Assembly (NCBI RefSeq): GCF_013745115.1
Contig: NZ_CP051151.1
Coordinates: 372,001-436,000 of the forward strand
Length of the DNA: 64,000 nucleotides
DNA from: Hujiaoplasma nucleasis
GTDB taxonomy: Bacteria; Bacillota_I; Bacilli_A; Izemoplasmatales; Hujiaoplasmataceae
Reading direction: 5' to 3'
In this document: piece by piece, positions 25,581-34,411 of the stretch
Numbering within the stretch: position 1 is the stretch's first letter
How the letters are laid out: each line of letters opens with the position of its first letter
Translations under genes and position numbers: made by a program
Notes under the pieces: generated by a model
Database searches by the model: none
The model's input: only the letters and a program-made list of their open reading frames with translations
What the model was told of the DNA's origin: nothing

Positions 25581-28448
25581 ATGTTTTTAAATGTTTTTGC
25601 ATCTATTGACATTGTTTTTTATATTATTATAGGAATTGCTGTATTCTTTGGTTTTTTAAGAGGATTTAAAAAGTCATTGTTTACTTTTATTGTGATGGCT
25701 ATTTTCTATATTGTTTTCTTTATTACATTAGATTTAATGGTAGATGTCTTATGGAAAATGGAATTATCATTTTTAGGAAATGTTTTATCCAATTTAGATT
25801 CAAGTTTGGCAAACTTTCAATCTTTTGAAAATGATTATCAAGCCATTATACAAGTCTTGTTTAATGATAGTTTTGATTTTTCACAGGCAGATATGAATGC
25901 TTTAGCTATTGGATTGGTTCAGTTTGCTGTAAAGATCATTTGGGCTATTGCTTACTTTACTGTTATTTTAATTTTATATAAAATTATTACTGGTATTATT
26001 AGACTTATTGTTGTTAGAAAGAAAGGTAAGAAAAGACATTTGCTTGGTGCTGTTGTTGGTGCTTTAAACGGGGCTATGGCTGTTTTTGTATCTCTTATTG
26101 TCTTGGGTGGGGGTATTTCCTTTATTGAGTCTGCGACACTGATTATGCCAGATGATGAGGCAAGCAACACTGAAACCTTATCCCTAGTATCTAGACCCAA
26201 TATTTTAGAACTTAACCGGTCAATTATACAAGATCAAATGAATACCTTGGCTGAAAGTAATTCTGATCCATTAATTCCAAGTGAAACTAGGGAAATGATG
26301 GATGAACTTGTTGAGAACTATAATAATAATGTTATTGTTAAAATTGCCAATAGCATTAAAGTATCTTCAACCTATGATGAATCTGTAGAAGTTCCTTTAC
26401 ATATCAATTTATTTGATTCAGTCTTATCCTTTGAATATAAAGAGACAAATATTGCTTTAAGACATGAATTATCTATGTTTTCTAAGGCTTACAATGTGAT
26501 ATTAAATTCTGATTATGCTGATTCTAATGAAATCACAGATATTAAAGGTGAAGATATTAGGTTAGCTTTTTCATACCTAGAGTCTTCAGCTATTCTTCCA
26601 ACTTCATTACCAATTATTATAAAGTATCTAGCTGAAGAAAATGAGATTACTCTATCCGTGTCTGATGAAGAACTATATAATTATGATTATAAGGCTGAAC
26701 TTGGGCGCTTATCTAATATTATTGCTGGTTTATTTGATATTTTAAATGAACAAGCTGTATCTATAGATGCTGATGGTAATGAAGTTACCATTGATGGTGC
26801 TTGGGTCAAAGGGATCTTTGATGATGTGTCTGAATCAAGAATTATATTATTGGCCACTGAAGCTTTCTTAGTGCCTATGATAGAAGAAGGTGAAGGCGGT
26901 TTATCATCAATGCTTGATATACCTAGTAACTTTTCTTGGGAAAATGAATATCTTGCTTTAGGTAATATTCTAGCTGAGTTCGTGGATAATGATATATCAA
27001 TTAAATCCATAGAGTCTAGTGATTTTAATACCTTGATTGAATCCTTCGCACAAATTGATATCACAGTATTACTAGATTCTGAATTATTAACTTCGGCTTT
27101 AATCAATATTCTTAGTCAAGAAACTGATGTTGAGGGTGTAGATTTCTTAACCGTTCCTCAAAATATTACTTGGCGATCTACAGAACTTCAAACTGGTGAG
27201 TTGGAATACTTATTAGTCGCTATCAAAAATATCATTATTGATAATGATGGTCTTGATTTAGAAAACTTTGATATGGATGTTTTGACATCTTTATCAGAAA
27301 CTACCATTGATTCAATCTTAGATTCTTATATCATGCGTGCTACCATAACTACTGAAATCAACGCTCTAGAGCTTGGGGATTCAATATTGGTTATTCCTGA
27401 TGAAACCTTGGATAGTCAAAATTATTATAGTAAAACAGCTTTAAATAATTTAATTAATGCAATTGAGTTAATCTATGATGATATTGATAATTTCTCATTA
27501 GATACACTCTTTGCGATGGATTCATCTGAGTATGATGTTTTATTTGAATCTAAAATTATTCGAGCTACCGTGACTTCTGAGTTAGAAAATCTTGACTTAG
27601 GTTCATTTACTTTGATTATTCCAGATAATACTTATGAAAATGATGATTATTTATATAAAAACGAAATTGTTGAGTTAATGACATCGATTCAAGTGATCTC
27701 TGATGATATATCAACTTTTTCTATTGAAACTTTATATACTTTAACCGACCAAGAACTCGATGATTTATTGGCTTCTAAAGTGATTCAAGCAACAGTATCA
27801 GATATCATATTAGCCAATGCAGTTCTAACACCAAGTGCTGGAAGTATTGTATTTATTGTTCCATCTATTTTTAGAGAAAATATTCAAGTCAATAACCTAA
27901 GTGCAGAACAAATAGAAAGCACAGAGTTAAAGGCAATTATTAAATCATTCAATGCCTTAGGAATTACAGATTATGATGGTGGCTTAGATCCATCTTCTTT
28001 AGGTTCAAATTTAGATTATGCTTTAATCTTAAACAGTGGATCAATGCATTTAACCATTGACCATATGATTCAAAGTAATAGTGAAATTAACAGTGGAATT
28101 CCTGATAAGGCAAAAGCTGATATTTATGGCTTTAATGATATATTAATTAAAGATGAAATTACCAATTTTATATTAGCTTCACAAGCCTTTACAGGCGAAG
28201 GTTCTGATGTTCAAACTGTTGATTTTGATTCTTTAGATATAGTGAGTTTATCTCAAATGCCAGAAGCTCAAAGAACTACAATCTTATCTTCTATGATTGT
28301 AAGAAATATTCTTACACCTAAAGTAGAAGATGCAGATGATATTGATCCTACATTTGCTTTAACTGCTGGCGATTACGAAGATGGAGATATTAATTCATTC
28401 TTAACATTGGCAGGTTTCAATCGCTATATTGATCATTTAAATAATTAA
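25581..28448 (+). CDS. CvpA-like membrane-anchored repeat protein, short paralogue of the giant protein
   Basis: 955-residue protein with the same plan as the 2941-residue neighbour: a CvpA-like domain with four hydrophobic segments (FGFLRGFKKSLFTF after the first, then a KKGKKRH basic loop), an acidic repeat region, and a near-identical C-terminal segment (about 70% alike by eye over 140 residues, ending LTLAGFNRYI). Only about five repeat units occur (cores SYIMRATIT, SKIIRATVT, SKVIQATVS, SGSMHLTID, SSMIVRNIL). It may represent the basic form from which the giant expanded. AAGGAGGGG supports the ATG. It has its own terminator, and a terminator also separates it from the giant gene. Function unknown. 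Confidence 0.75.
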   Translation: MFLNVFASIDIVFYIIIGIAVFFGFLRGFKKSLFTFIVMAIFYIVFFITLDLMVDVLWKMELSFLGNVLSNLDSSLANFQSFENDYQAIIQVLFNDSFDFSQADMNALAIGLVQFAVKIIWAIAYFTVILILYKIITGIIRLIVVRKKGKKRHLLGAVVGALNGAMAVFVSLIVLGGGISFIESATLIMPDDEASNTETLSLVSRPNILELNRSIIQDQMNTLAESNSDPLIPSETREMMDELVENYNNNVIVKIANSIKVSSTYDESVEVPLHINLFDSVLSFEYKETNIALRHELSMFSKAYNVILNSDYADSNEITDIKGEDIRLAFSYLESSAILPTSLPIIIKYLAEENEITLSVSDEELYNYDYKAELGRLSNIIAGLFDILNEQAVSIDADGNEVTIDGAWVKGIFDDVSESRIILLATEAFLVPMIEEGEGGLSSMLDIPSNFSWENEYLALGNILAEFVDNDISIKSIESSDFNTLIESFAQIDITVLLDSELLTSALINILSQETDVEGVDFLTVPQNITWRSTELQTGELEYLLVAIKNIIIDNDGLDLENFDMDVLTSLSETTIDSILDSYIMRATITTEINALELGDSILVIPDETLDSQNYYSKTALNNLINAIELIYDDIDNFSLDTLFAMDSSEYDVLFESKIIRATVTSELENLDLGSFTLIIPDNTYENDDYLYKNEIVELMTSIQVISDDISTFSIETLYTLTDQELDDLLASKVIQATVSDIILANAVLTPSAGSIVFIVPSIFRENIQVNNLSAEQIESTELKAIIKSFNALGITDYDGGLDPSSLGSNLDYALILNSGSMHLTIDHMIQSNSEINSGIPDKAKADIYGFNDILIKDEITNFILASQAFTGEGSDVQTVDFDSLDIVSLSQMPEAQRTTILSSMIVRNILTPKVEDADDIDPTFALTAGDYEDGDINSFLTLAGFNRYIDHLNN

Positions 28449-28490
28449 TATTATTAATAGATTTTGATAGCTTTAATCTTTAACAGTATT

Positions 28491-28527
28491 GGAGGCAATT
28501 ATCTTTTCGGTAATTGCCTCTTTTTTT
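28491..28527 (+). terminator. terminator after the second CvpA-like gene
   Basis: The 10-bp stem GAGGCAATTA (28492-28501) / TAATTGCCTC (28511-28520) is followed by seven T. Confidence 0.85.
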
Positions 28528-28587
28528 CTTTTTCTTTTTTTTAAAAAGCGTGTATAATAAATAAGACACATTGAATAGGAGAAAAAC

Positions 28588-30318
28588 ATGAAAAAGAAAA
28601 TTTTATCAATCATAATGATGGTTATATCATTCTTTGTATTAATAGCTTGTAACACTGTCATCAATGATACAAATACCACTAATGAATTTACAAATGAAAA
28701 TACGACTGAATTAGTTACAAGTGAAGAACCTACAAGTCTTCAGCCAACAACTGAAGAGATTAGTACTGATATCCCTACTAATCTACCAACTGACCCTACT
28801 ACTGAGGAAGTAACTGAAGAACCTACAACAGAAGTACCAACAGAAGAACCAACGACTCTTCAACCTACAACAAGTGAACCGACAACTGAGTTTCCTACAG
28901 AAGAGCCTACTCAAGTAACAACAGAAGAACCAACAAGTTCAGATCCTATCGTTGAAATTAACTTATTTTCTATTAATGATTTTCATGGAGGAGCTTATAC
29001 TGGCATGGATATGATGTCAAGAGTTGGTTATTATCTTAAAAATTTTGAGGGTAATCATCTTGAAATATCAAATGGCGATATATTTCAAGGTTCTGCTTTA
29101 AGTAACTATTATCAAGGAAGAATATTAGTTGATATATTAAATGAAGCTGGTTTTGATGGTTTTACCATAGGTAACCATGAATTTGATTGGGGCATTGATA
29201 TCATTGGTAATTATCAAGATAATGATGATACTAATGGCGAGTTAAATCATCCGATTTTAGCAGCTAATATTGTTTATGAAGATACAGGACTACCTCTAGA
29301 ATTTACCCTTCCATATATGATTGAAGAATTTGAAGGCGTACGTGTAGGTGTTATTGGTCTAATTGGTTCAGTTATGAATTCAATTGCTGCTTCAAGAACT
29401 GAAAACATTTTATTTTTAGATCCTGTAGATACCGCAGCTCAATATGCAAGTGAGTTAAGAGAAAATCATGATGTTGATATTGTGGTAGTATATATTCATC
29501 AAGGCTCTGAAGAAAACACTGAATTTGCTAATCTATCGGGTTCATCTAGAATAGACGCTATGTTTAATGCCCATACCCATCAATTAGAAGCATCATATGT
29601 TAGTCGTGCATTAACAGATATGCCTTATGCACAAATGAACAATTATGATTCATCTTTAGTACATATTTCATTAACTTATGATAAAAATTTGAATAGAATT
29701 ATAGATTTTTCATCAAATATTATAGAGAATGACCAAATGATTATATCAGATTCTATTATTGATCAAATTATTCTAGAATATTCTACCAATACCGAATATA
29801 CAACTTATATTAACGAAGTCTTAACCATTTCTGAAGGTAATTATTATCGTAACGATATGGCCCAATGGGGAGCTTCAGTTATCAGAGACTATGCAGGCGT
29901 AGATGTTGGAGCAACCAATGCAGGTGGCTTTAGAGTATCTATGGAAGCTGGTCAAGTAACTATGGGGGATTTAATGACAATATATCCATTTGATAATGTT
30001 ATTAAAACTTCAGAAATGACTGGTCAACAATTAACTGATTTTTATCTGGAAGTTATTCAATATAACTCTGATGTCGTTTTCGATGATGGTTTATATTATA
30101 ATTATGCTTCTAATCAATTATTTATTGATGGTGGTCCAATTGTATTAAACCAATATTATACCGTTGGGGCTGTAGATTATATTTTCGATAAGACTTATTA
30201 TGATTTTCTTGAAGGTCAAAATATTAGACAAACAATTTATTTTATGAGAGATTTATTGGTTTTAGATTTAAAGAATGCAACTGATGGTTTTAATCCTTCA
30301 GATGGTTCACATTATTAG
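28588..30318 (+). CDS. surface 5'-nucleotidase / metallophosphatase lipoprotein (UshA-like)
   Basis: Lipoprotein with lipobox LIAC (Cys near residue 21), then about 90 residues of Thr/Glu/Pro-rich linker. The metallophosphatase domain carries NDFHGG near residue 130, NGDIFQGS, the metal-binding and catalytic GNHEFDWG near residue 194, and NAHTHQ near residue 327. The 5'-nucleotidase C-terminal substrate domain starts near residue 405 and includes NAGGFR. It likely strips phosphate from external nucleotides so nucleosides can enter; a pyrimidine-nucleoside phosphorylase lies 1.9 kb downstream. AGGAG before the ATG and TATAAT at 28553-28558 suggest a single-gene unit. Confidence 0.92.
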   Translation: MKKKILSIIMMVISFFVLIACNTVINDTNTTNEFTNENTTELVTSEEPTSLQPTTEEISTDIPTNLPTDPTTEEVTEEPTTEVPTEEPTTLQPTTSEPTTEFPTEEPTQVTTEEPTSSDPIVEINLFSINDFHGGAYTGMDMMSRVGYYLKNFEGNHLEISNGDIFQGSALSNYYQGRILVDILNEAGFDGFTIGNHEFDWGIDIIGNYQDNDDTNGELNHPILAANIVYEDTGLPLEFTLPYMIEEFEGVRVGVIGLIGSVMNSIAASRTENILFLDPVDTAAQYASELRENHDVDIVVVYIHQGSEENTEFANLSGSSRIDAMFNAHTHQLEASYVSRALTDMPYAQMNNYDSSLVHISLTYDKNLNRIIDFSSNIIENDQMIISDSIIDQIILEYSTNTEYTTYINEVLTISEGNYYRNDMAQWGASVIRDYAGVDVGATNAGGFRVSMEAGQVTMGDLMTIYPFDNVIKTSEMTGQQLTDFYLEVIQYNSDVVFDDGLYYNYASNQLFIDGGPIVLNQYYTVGAVDYIFDKTYYDFLEGQNIRQTIYFMRDLLVLDLKNATDGFNPSDGSHY

Positions 30319-30322
30319 ATAA

Positions 30323-30352
30323 AAAAAACAAGGAAATTATTCCTTGTTTTCT
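30323..30352. terminator. bidirectional terminator between nucleotidase and GGDEF genes
   Basis: The stem AAAACAAGGAA / TTCCTTGTTTT has a short ATTA loop, with an A-run on the 5' side. It overlaps the stop codon of the minus-strand gene. Confidence 0.8.
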
Positions 30353-31422
30353 TTATCTTTATACATTAACACATCAGCGTAATTCAATAATTCATCTAAA
30401 TTACGACCATTTTTAGGATATATTGCAAGACCAATACTTACCCCTATAAACGGATGTTCATAAAAATAGTGCTTATTGATTTCTTTTTTCATATGATCGA
30501 CATTAAACATCGTTGTTTGACTAGTGACTATAAATTCATCTCCAGATATTCGATAAACTTGCCCCTTGTCTTTGACTGTTTTCTCTAAGGCTTTAGAAAA
30601 CTCAATTAAATAAGCGTCACCTTTAATATGACCATATTTGTCATTAATGGTTTTTAATTGATTTAAATCAAGATAGTATAAGAAAAATTCTTTGCTTGTT
30701 AAATCTAGTTTATCGAAATCATTGAATAAAGCCAATCGGTTATTTAACTTAGTTAATGGATCATAATAAACTAGATCAGTAAGTTCTTGAACATTTGTAG
30801 ATGTTTGTGTTAGTCTATAAATTAAGTAGTAAGTAATAATCATCATAAAAAATAAAACACCATAAAAAAGTAAAATATCAAATATATGATTAAAATTCAA
30901 TATAAATCTTGATAAATACATCAATAGAAAGTTCATAAGAAGAAGTAGGGTTGTAATTTTTTGTAAGTTTTCTTTATATGAAGGTAATGCTTTTAATAAG
31001 GTATTCTTTAGAAGATATAATATAATAGGTGTAGAAATAAGAAAGAAAGCTATTTCAAATAATAAAAAACCAATAACACGGTAATCATTATAATAAATAC
31101 TAAATATATGGTAGGCTAAACCATTAACAAACAAAGTATGCGAAAAAGAAAAGCCCATCACTGCTAGTATTGTTTTTAAAGAATCATTATAGATGAAAAT
31201 ATATACAAGTATGTAGAGCCATGATACAAAAGTAATCATATATACTGGCATGTCTTGACCTATTAAGAGCGGAATAAACCATCTAGTTAAGCCAAGCATT
31301 AAAAGCGTAAATAAGATTAAAAATAAGATGCGATAAAGTCTTTTCATACGGCTTTTAATTAGATATTCTGATGTGGTGATATTCACAACTAAGATTAAAA
31401 GTGAAGATATTAAGGGAATCAT
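30337..31422 (-). CDS. membrane diguanylate cyclase (GGDEF domain)
   Basis: 361 residues with about seven N-terminal membrane helices (residues 1-205) and a C-terminal GGDEF domain. YYDPLTKLNNR marks the domain start, YLDLNQLKTINDKYGH follows, and the active-site loop reads RISGDEFIV, an SGDEF variant of GGDEF that is often active. No RxxD inhibitory site is obvious just before it. It likely makes cyclic di-GMP in response to a membrane signal. AGGAGG before the ATG supports the start. With the altered GGDEF protein at 40774 it points to second-messenger signalling in this organism. Confidence 0.88.
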   Translation of the reverse strand: MIPLISSLLILVVNITTSEYLIKSRMKRLYRILFLILFTLLMLGLTRWFIPLLIGQDMPVYMITFVSWLYILVYIFIYNDSLKTILAVMGFSFSHTLFVNGLAYHIFSIYYNDYRVIGFLLFEIAFFLISTPIILYLLKNTLLKALPSYKENLQKITTLLLLMNFLLMYLSRFILNFNHIFDILLFYGVLFFMMIITYYLIYRLTQTSTNVQELTDLVYYDPLTKLNNRLALFNDFDKLDLTSKEFFLYYLDLNQLKTINDKYGHIKGDAYLIEFSKALEKTVKDKGQVYRISGDEFIVTSQTTMFNVDHMKKEINKHYFYEHPFIGVSIGLAIYPKNGRNLDELLNYADVLMYKDKENKE

Positions 31423-31471
31423 AGGACCTCCTTTTCAAAAGTATTATATCACTAAAAGGTTTAATAAAAAT

Positions 31472-31498
31472 AAAAAAACACAAATTTTGTGTTTTTTA
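31472..31498 (-). terminator. terminator after the histidine phosphatase gene
   Basis: The stem AAAAAACACAAA / TTTTGTGTTTTTT overlaps the gene's stop codon and gives a U-run on the minus strand. Confidence 0.75.
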
Positions 31499-32071
31499 TT
31501 CCTGATTAATTGGATCAATATTATATTCTATGACCTTAATTTTATCCTTATACTCAATAATATTGATGGAACAGTTAACTAAGTATTCATCATATGAAAA
31601 ACCTTTTAAATTTTGAACCAATAAAGCTTTTAAAACATGAGCATGTGTAATCATAAGTACGTTTTCATAGTGGTTGTTTTTAAAGAATTTATTAAAGAAA
31701 TCAGCCACTCTTTTTTCAATCATTTGGTCTGTTTCTAAGCCGGGAACTGAGTGACCATGAACTGCTTCTTGGTAAGTATCATCAATTACACGTCCATCAT
31801 AGGCTCCAAAATCTCTTTCAATAATATCTTTCTCGATGTGGGTTTCTAAATTTAGATTAAGTTCTTTTTTGATAATATCAGCTGTATGTATGGCTCTATC
31901 TAAAGGAGAAGTCATACAATAATCAAAAGGAATTTGAAGTGATTTCAAATATTGTCCTGTTTTTTTTGCTTGCATTATACCAGTCTTATTTAAGGGGTTA
32001 TTGGTTCTTCCTTGTATAATCATTTGCTTATTAGCATCTGTTTCACCGTGTCTAATCATGTATACTTTCAT
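31496..32071 (-). CDS. histidine phosphatase family protein (phosphoglycerate mutase-like)
   Basis: 191-residue phosphatase of the broad PhoE/GpmB group. The catalytic RHGETDAN is at residues 7-14, IQGRTNNPLNKTG follows, then an acidic E.DFG (ERDFGAYDG) and the second catalytic His in ITHAHVLKAL. The start is ATG 32071, seven bases after AGGTG; the upstream GTG at 32080 has no ribosome site. The substrate cannot be told from sequence. It is a single gene, divergent from the nucleoside phosphorylase gene. Confidence 0.9.
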   Translation of the reverse strand: MKVYMIRHGETDANKQMIIQGRTNNPLNKTGIMQAKKTGQYLKSLQIPFDYCMTSPLDRAIHTADIIKKELNLNLETHIEKDIIERDFGAYDGRVIDDTYQEAVHGHSVPGLETDQMIEKRVADFFNKFFKNNHYENVLMITHAHVLKALLVQNLKGFSYDEYLVNCSINIIEYKDKIKVIEYNIDPINQE

Positions 32072-32196
32072 TTTTATCACCTATTACATTATACATAAAA
32101 GCATAGATTTAGCAAAGAAAATTAGCTTATATTGATTTACTATTAAGGATAATTATTGTATAATTGATATGATAAATATAGAAGAGGTGAGTTTTT

Positions 32197-33489
32197 ATGA
32201 GAATGGTTGACATCATAGAAAAAAAACGTGAGGCAATAGAACTTACAGAAAAAGAGATAGAATTTGTTATACAAGGTTATACTAAGGGAGACATTCCAGA
32301 TTATCAAGTTTCTGCTTTATTAATGGCCATATATTTTAATGGGATGACCAATGATGAAGCATCACATTTAACCAAAGCCATGTTACATAGTGGAGATATT
32401 ATTGATTTAAGTCAAATTAAAGGTGTTAAAGTTGATAAACACTCGACTGGTGGTGTTGGCGATAAGACAACTCTAGTTTTAGGACCTTTAGTGGCATCTA
32501 TGGGTTGTAAATTGGCTAAATTATCAGGAAGAGGTCTTGGCCATACAGGGGGAACTCTAGATAAGTTAGAATCTATTGATGGCTTTAATATTTCTTTATC
32601 AGAAGAAGATTTTATCAAACAAGTCAATGATATTAATATAGCAGTTGCTGGACAAACGAAGAAATTAGTTCCAGCTGATAAACTATTGTATGCCTTAAGG
32701 GATGTGACTGCGACAGTACCATCAATTCCTTTAATTGCTTCAAGCATCATGTCAAAAAAATTAGCTTCAGGAGCTGATGTCATTTGTTTAGATGTTAAAA
32801 TCGGTGACGGCGCTTTTATGAAAACCATTGAAGATGCAAGAAAATTATCTGAAATTATGGTTTCTATTGGTGAATCATTGGGTAAAAAGGTTTCTGCTTT
32901 TATCACTTCTATGGATCAACCTTTAGGCTATGCTGTTGGTAATCGTTTAGAAGTTAAGGAAGTAATTGATACTTTAGAAGGACATGGTCCCAAAGATTTA
33001 GAAGAATTATGTGTTGAAATAGCTGCTTATATGGCAATGTATGCTGGTCTTGTTAGCGATATTGAGGCAGGTAAAAATTTAGCATATGATCATTTGAATA
33101 ATGGCTTAGCCTTGAAAAAGTTTTATGAATTTATAGAAGCCCAAGGTGGTCATATAGATGATTTAGATCATTTTATTCAAGTTCAAGAAATTTATGAGTT
33201 TAAGGCTGATAAAGCAGGTTATATTAAAAATATTAAAGCATTAAATATCGGTTTAGCTTCCATGAAAATTGGTGGGGGTCGTGAAACAAAAGAAGATAAT
33301 ATTGATCCTTCTGTTGGTATTGTTTTAGAGAAGAAAATTGGGGATTTTGTTCATAAGAATGATGTTTTAGCTAAAGTATACTTAAATTCTAAATTAGGGG
33401 ATAATGTATTGGATGATCTAAAACAAGCATTTATAATTAGTGAAGATAAACAAGAAATATCTCCAGTCATTAAAGAGATCATTCAATAA
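32197..33489 (+). CDS. pdp: pyrimidine-nucleoside phosphorylase
   Basis: Cleaves uridine, deoxyuridine and thymidine to base plus (deoxy)ribose 1-phosphate. 430 residues. The family signature KLSGRGLGHTGGTLDKLE is present, and the phosphate-binding KHSTGGVGDKTTL is near residue 81. The C-terminal domain carries GGGRETKED. The length is that of Bacillus Pdp. GAGGTG precedes the ATG, and TATAAT is at 32159-32164. Together with the surface nucleotidase upstream it fits nucleoside scavenging. A TPP riboswitch follows 40 bases after the stop. Confidence 0.94.
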   Translation: MRMVDIIEKKREAIELTEKEIEFVIQGYTKGDIPDYQVSALLMAIYFNGMTNDEASHLTKAMLHSGDIIDLSQIKGVKVDKHSTGGVGDKTTLVLGPLVASMGCKLAKLSGRGLGHTGGTLDKLESIDGFNISLSEEDFIKQVNDINIAVAGQTKKLVPADKLLYALRDVTATVPSIPLIASSIMSKKLASGADVICLDVKIGDGAFMKTIEDARKLSEIMVSIGESLGKKVSAFITSMDQPLGYAVGNRLEVKEVIDTLEGHGPKDLEELCVEIAAYMAMYAGLVSDIEAGKNLAYDHLNNGLALKKFYEFIEAQGGHIDDLDHFIQVQEIYEFKADKAGYIKNIKALNIGLASMKIGGGRETKEDNIDPSVGIVLEKKIGDFVHKNDVLAKVYLNSKLGDNVLDDLKQAFIISEDKQEISPVIKEIIQ

Positions 33490-33491
33490 AC

Positions 33492-33519
33492 TAGACAAGA
33501 CAAAAAAATATGTTATAAT
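33492..33519 (+). promoter_or_regulatory. promoter of the TPP riboswitch / thiT unit
   Basis: -35 TAGACA (33492-33497), 16-bp spacer, -10 TATAAT (33514-33519), placed just before the riboswitch. Confidence 0.65.
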
Positions 33520-33526
33520 ATATAAA

Positions 33527-33610
33527 CAAGGGGAGCTTAGTAAACTAGGCTGAGAGTATAACTGTGAGTTATAGACCTTACCTGATCTGGATAATGCCAG
33601 CGTAGGATAA
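33527..33610 (+). ncRNA. TPP (thiamine pyrophosphate) riboswitch
   Basis: The THI-box core is readable: GGGGAGC, GGCTGAGAGT, then ACCTTACCTGATCTGGATAATGCCAGCGTAGGA (split across 33574-33608). GACCT (33574-33578) can pair with AGGTC (33622-33626), which could disrupt the downstream terminator. It controls thiT, expected to be off when TPP is plentiful. Confidence 0.94.
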
Positions 33611-33622
33611 TATCGTACGATA

Positions 33623-33648
33623 GGTCCCTTAATCAGGGACTTTTTTTG
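33623..33648 (+). terminator. TPP riboswitch expression-platform terminator
   Basis: The stem GTCCCT (33624-33629) / AGGGAC (33635-33640) is followed by seven T, between the riboswitch and thiT. Confidence 0.85.
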
Positions 33649-33671
33649 TCCCAAAATAGAGGAGAAGATTT

Positions 33672-34304
33672 ATGAAAGATAGAGAAAAAATTGTTATTAT
33701 TGTTGAAGTTGCTATTCTTGTTGGTATAGCGACTGTCCTTGATGTGGTCTTTGGTATTTTATCAAAGGGCATATTCCCTTGGGGAGGTAGTATCTCTCCA
33801 GCCATGTTACCCATATTCATCATTGCCTATAGAAGAGGTTTAAAAACTGGCTTGTTTTCTGGTTTTATATTCGCTATCTTGCAATTGATGACCACAGGTA
33901 TGTTTTCTGCTTCAGTCATCGCTGCCATACCTGAATCAACATTCTTTGGGCCAAAATGGGTGAATATCATCTTAGTATACTTACTTGATTATATTATTCC
34001 ATTTACCCTTTTAGGACTTGCTGGAATCTTTAAAAATGGTCTTAAAGAATTAAAACCATTCTTTTTAGGAATGATACTAGCTTCAAGTATTCGTTATGTC
34101 ATGCATGGTTTATCAGGTGTAATGATATGGAGTGGTTATGCAGAATGGTTTAATGAAGAATTTAATATGAATGTAAGTCCCTTTGTATATTCTTTTATCA
34201 TCTATAATTTGCCATACATGTTGGCTTCACTCATTTTATGTTTGTTTGCTGGCTATGTCTTATTTAAAAGAAAACTACTGCTTGTTAATTTAGAAGAAAA
34301 TTAG
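33672..34304 (+). CDS. thiT: energy-coupled thiamine transporter S component ThiT
   Basis: Membrane S component that binds thiamine and works with a shared ECF energizing module. 210 residues with about six membrane helices. The ThiT landmark after the first helices is FPWGGSISPAMLPIFIIAYRRG, followed by a G-rich helix and conserved aromatic residues near the C-terminus (YAEWF). AGGAG lies before the ATG. The TPP riboswitch upstream confirms the thiamine link. No ECF ATPase genes lie nearby. Confidence 0.94.
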   Translation: MKDREKIVIIVEVAILVGIATVLDVVFGILSKGIFPWGGSISPAMLPIFIIAYRRGLKTGLFSGFIFAILQLMTTGMFSASVIAAIPESTFFGPKWVNIILVYLLDYIIPFTLLGLAGIFKNGLKELKPFFLGMILASSIRYVMHGLSGVMIWSGYAEWFNEEFNMNVSPFVYSFIIYNLPYMLASLILCLFAGYVLFKRKLLLVNLEEN

Positions 34305-34330
34305 AAAGAGAAATCTTTCTATTTTTTTTA
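34303..34330 (+). terminator. terminator after thiT
   Basis: The stem AGAAAGA (34303-34309) / TCTTTCT (34314-34320) has a GAAA-type loop and is followed by eight T. Confidence 0.75.
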
Positions 34331-34338
34331 AGATTAAT

Positions 34339-34380
34339 TTAGCACTCAATCCTTGACTGTGCTAATAAACATGGTATAAT
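34339..34380 (+). promoter_or_regulatory. CIRCE-like HrcA operator overlapping the htpG promoter
   Basis: TTAGCACTC (34339-34347), nine bases, then CTGTGCTAA (34357-34365). The left arm is a perfect CIRCE half; the right differs from GAGTGCTAA at two positions. The -35 TTGACT (34353-34358) lies inside the operator, and the -10 TATAAT is at 34375-34380 after a 16-bp spacer. Heat-shock repression by HrcA is expected. Confidence 0.85.
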
Positions 34381-34411
34381 GTTAATGATAAAACATTTTA
34401 GGAGGACAATT

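Noticed and set aside
31373-31582. Plus-strand frame of 69 codons between two minus-strand genes
   Set aside because: It covers the GGDEF gene start and the histidine phosphatase end antisense and crosses a terminator; there is no ribosome site.
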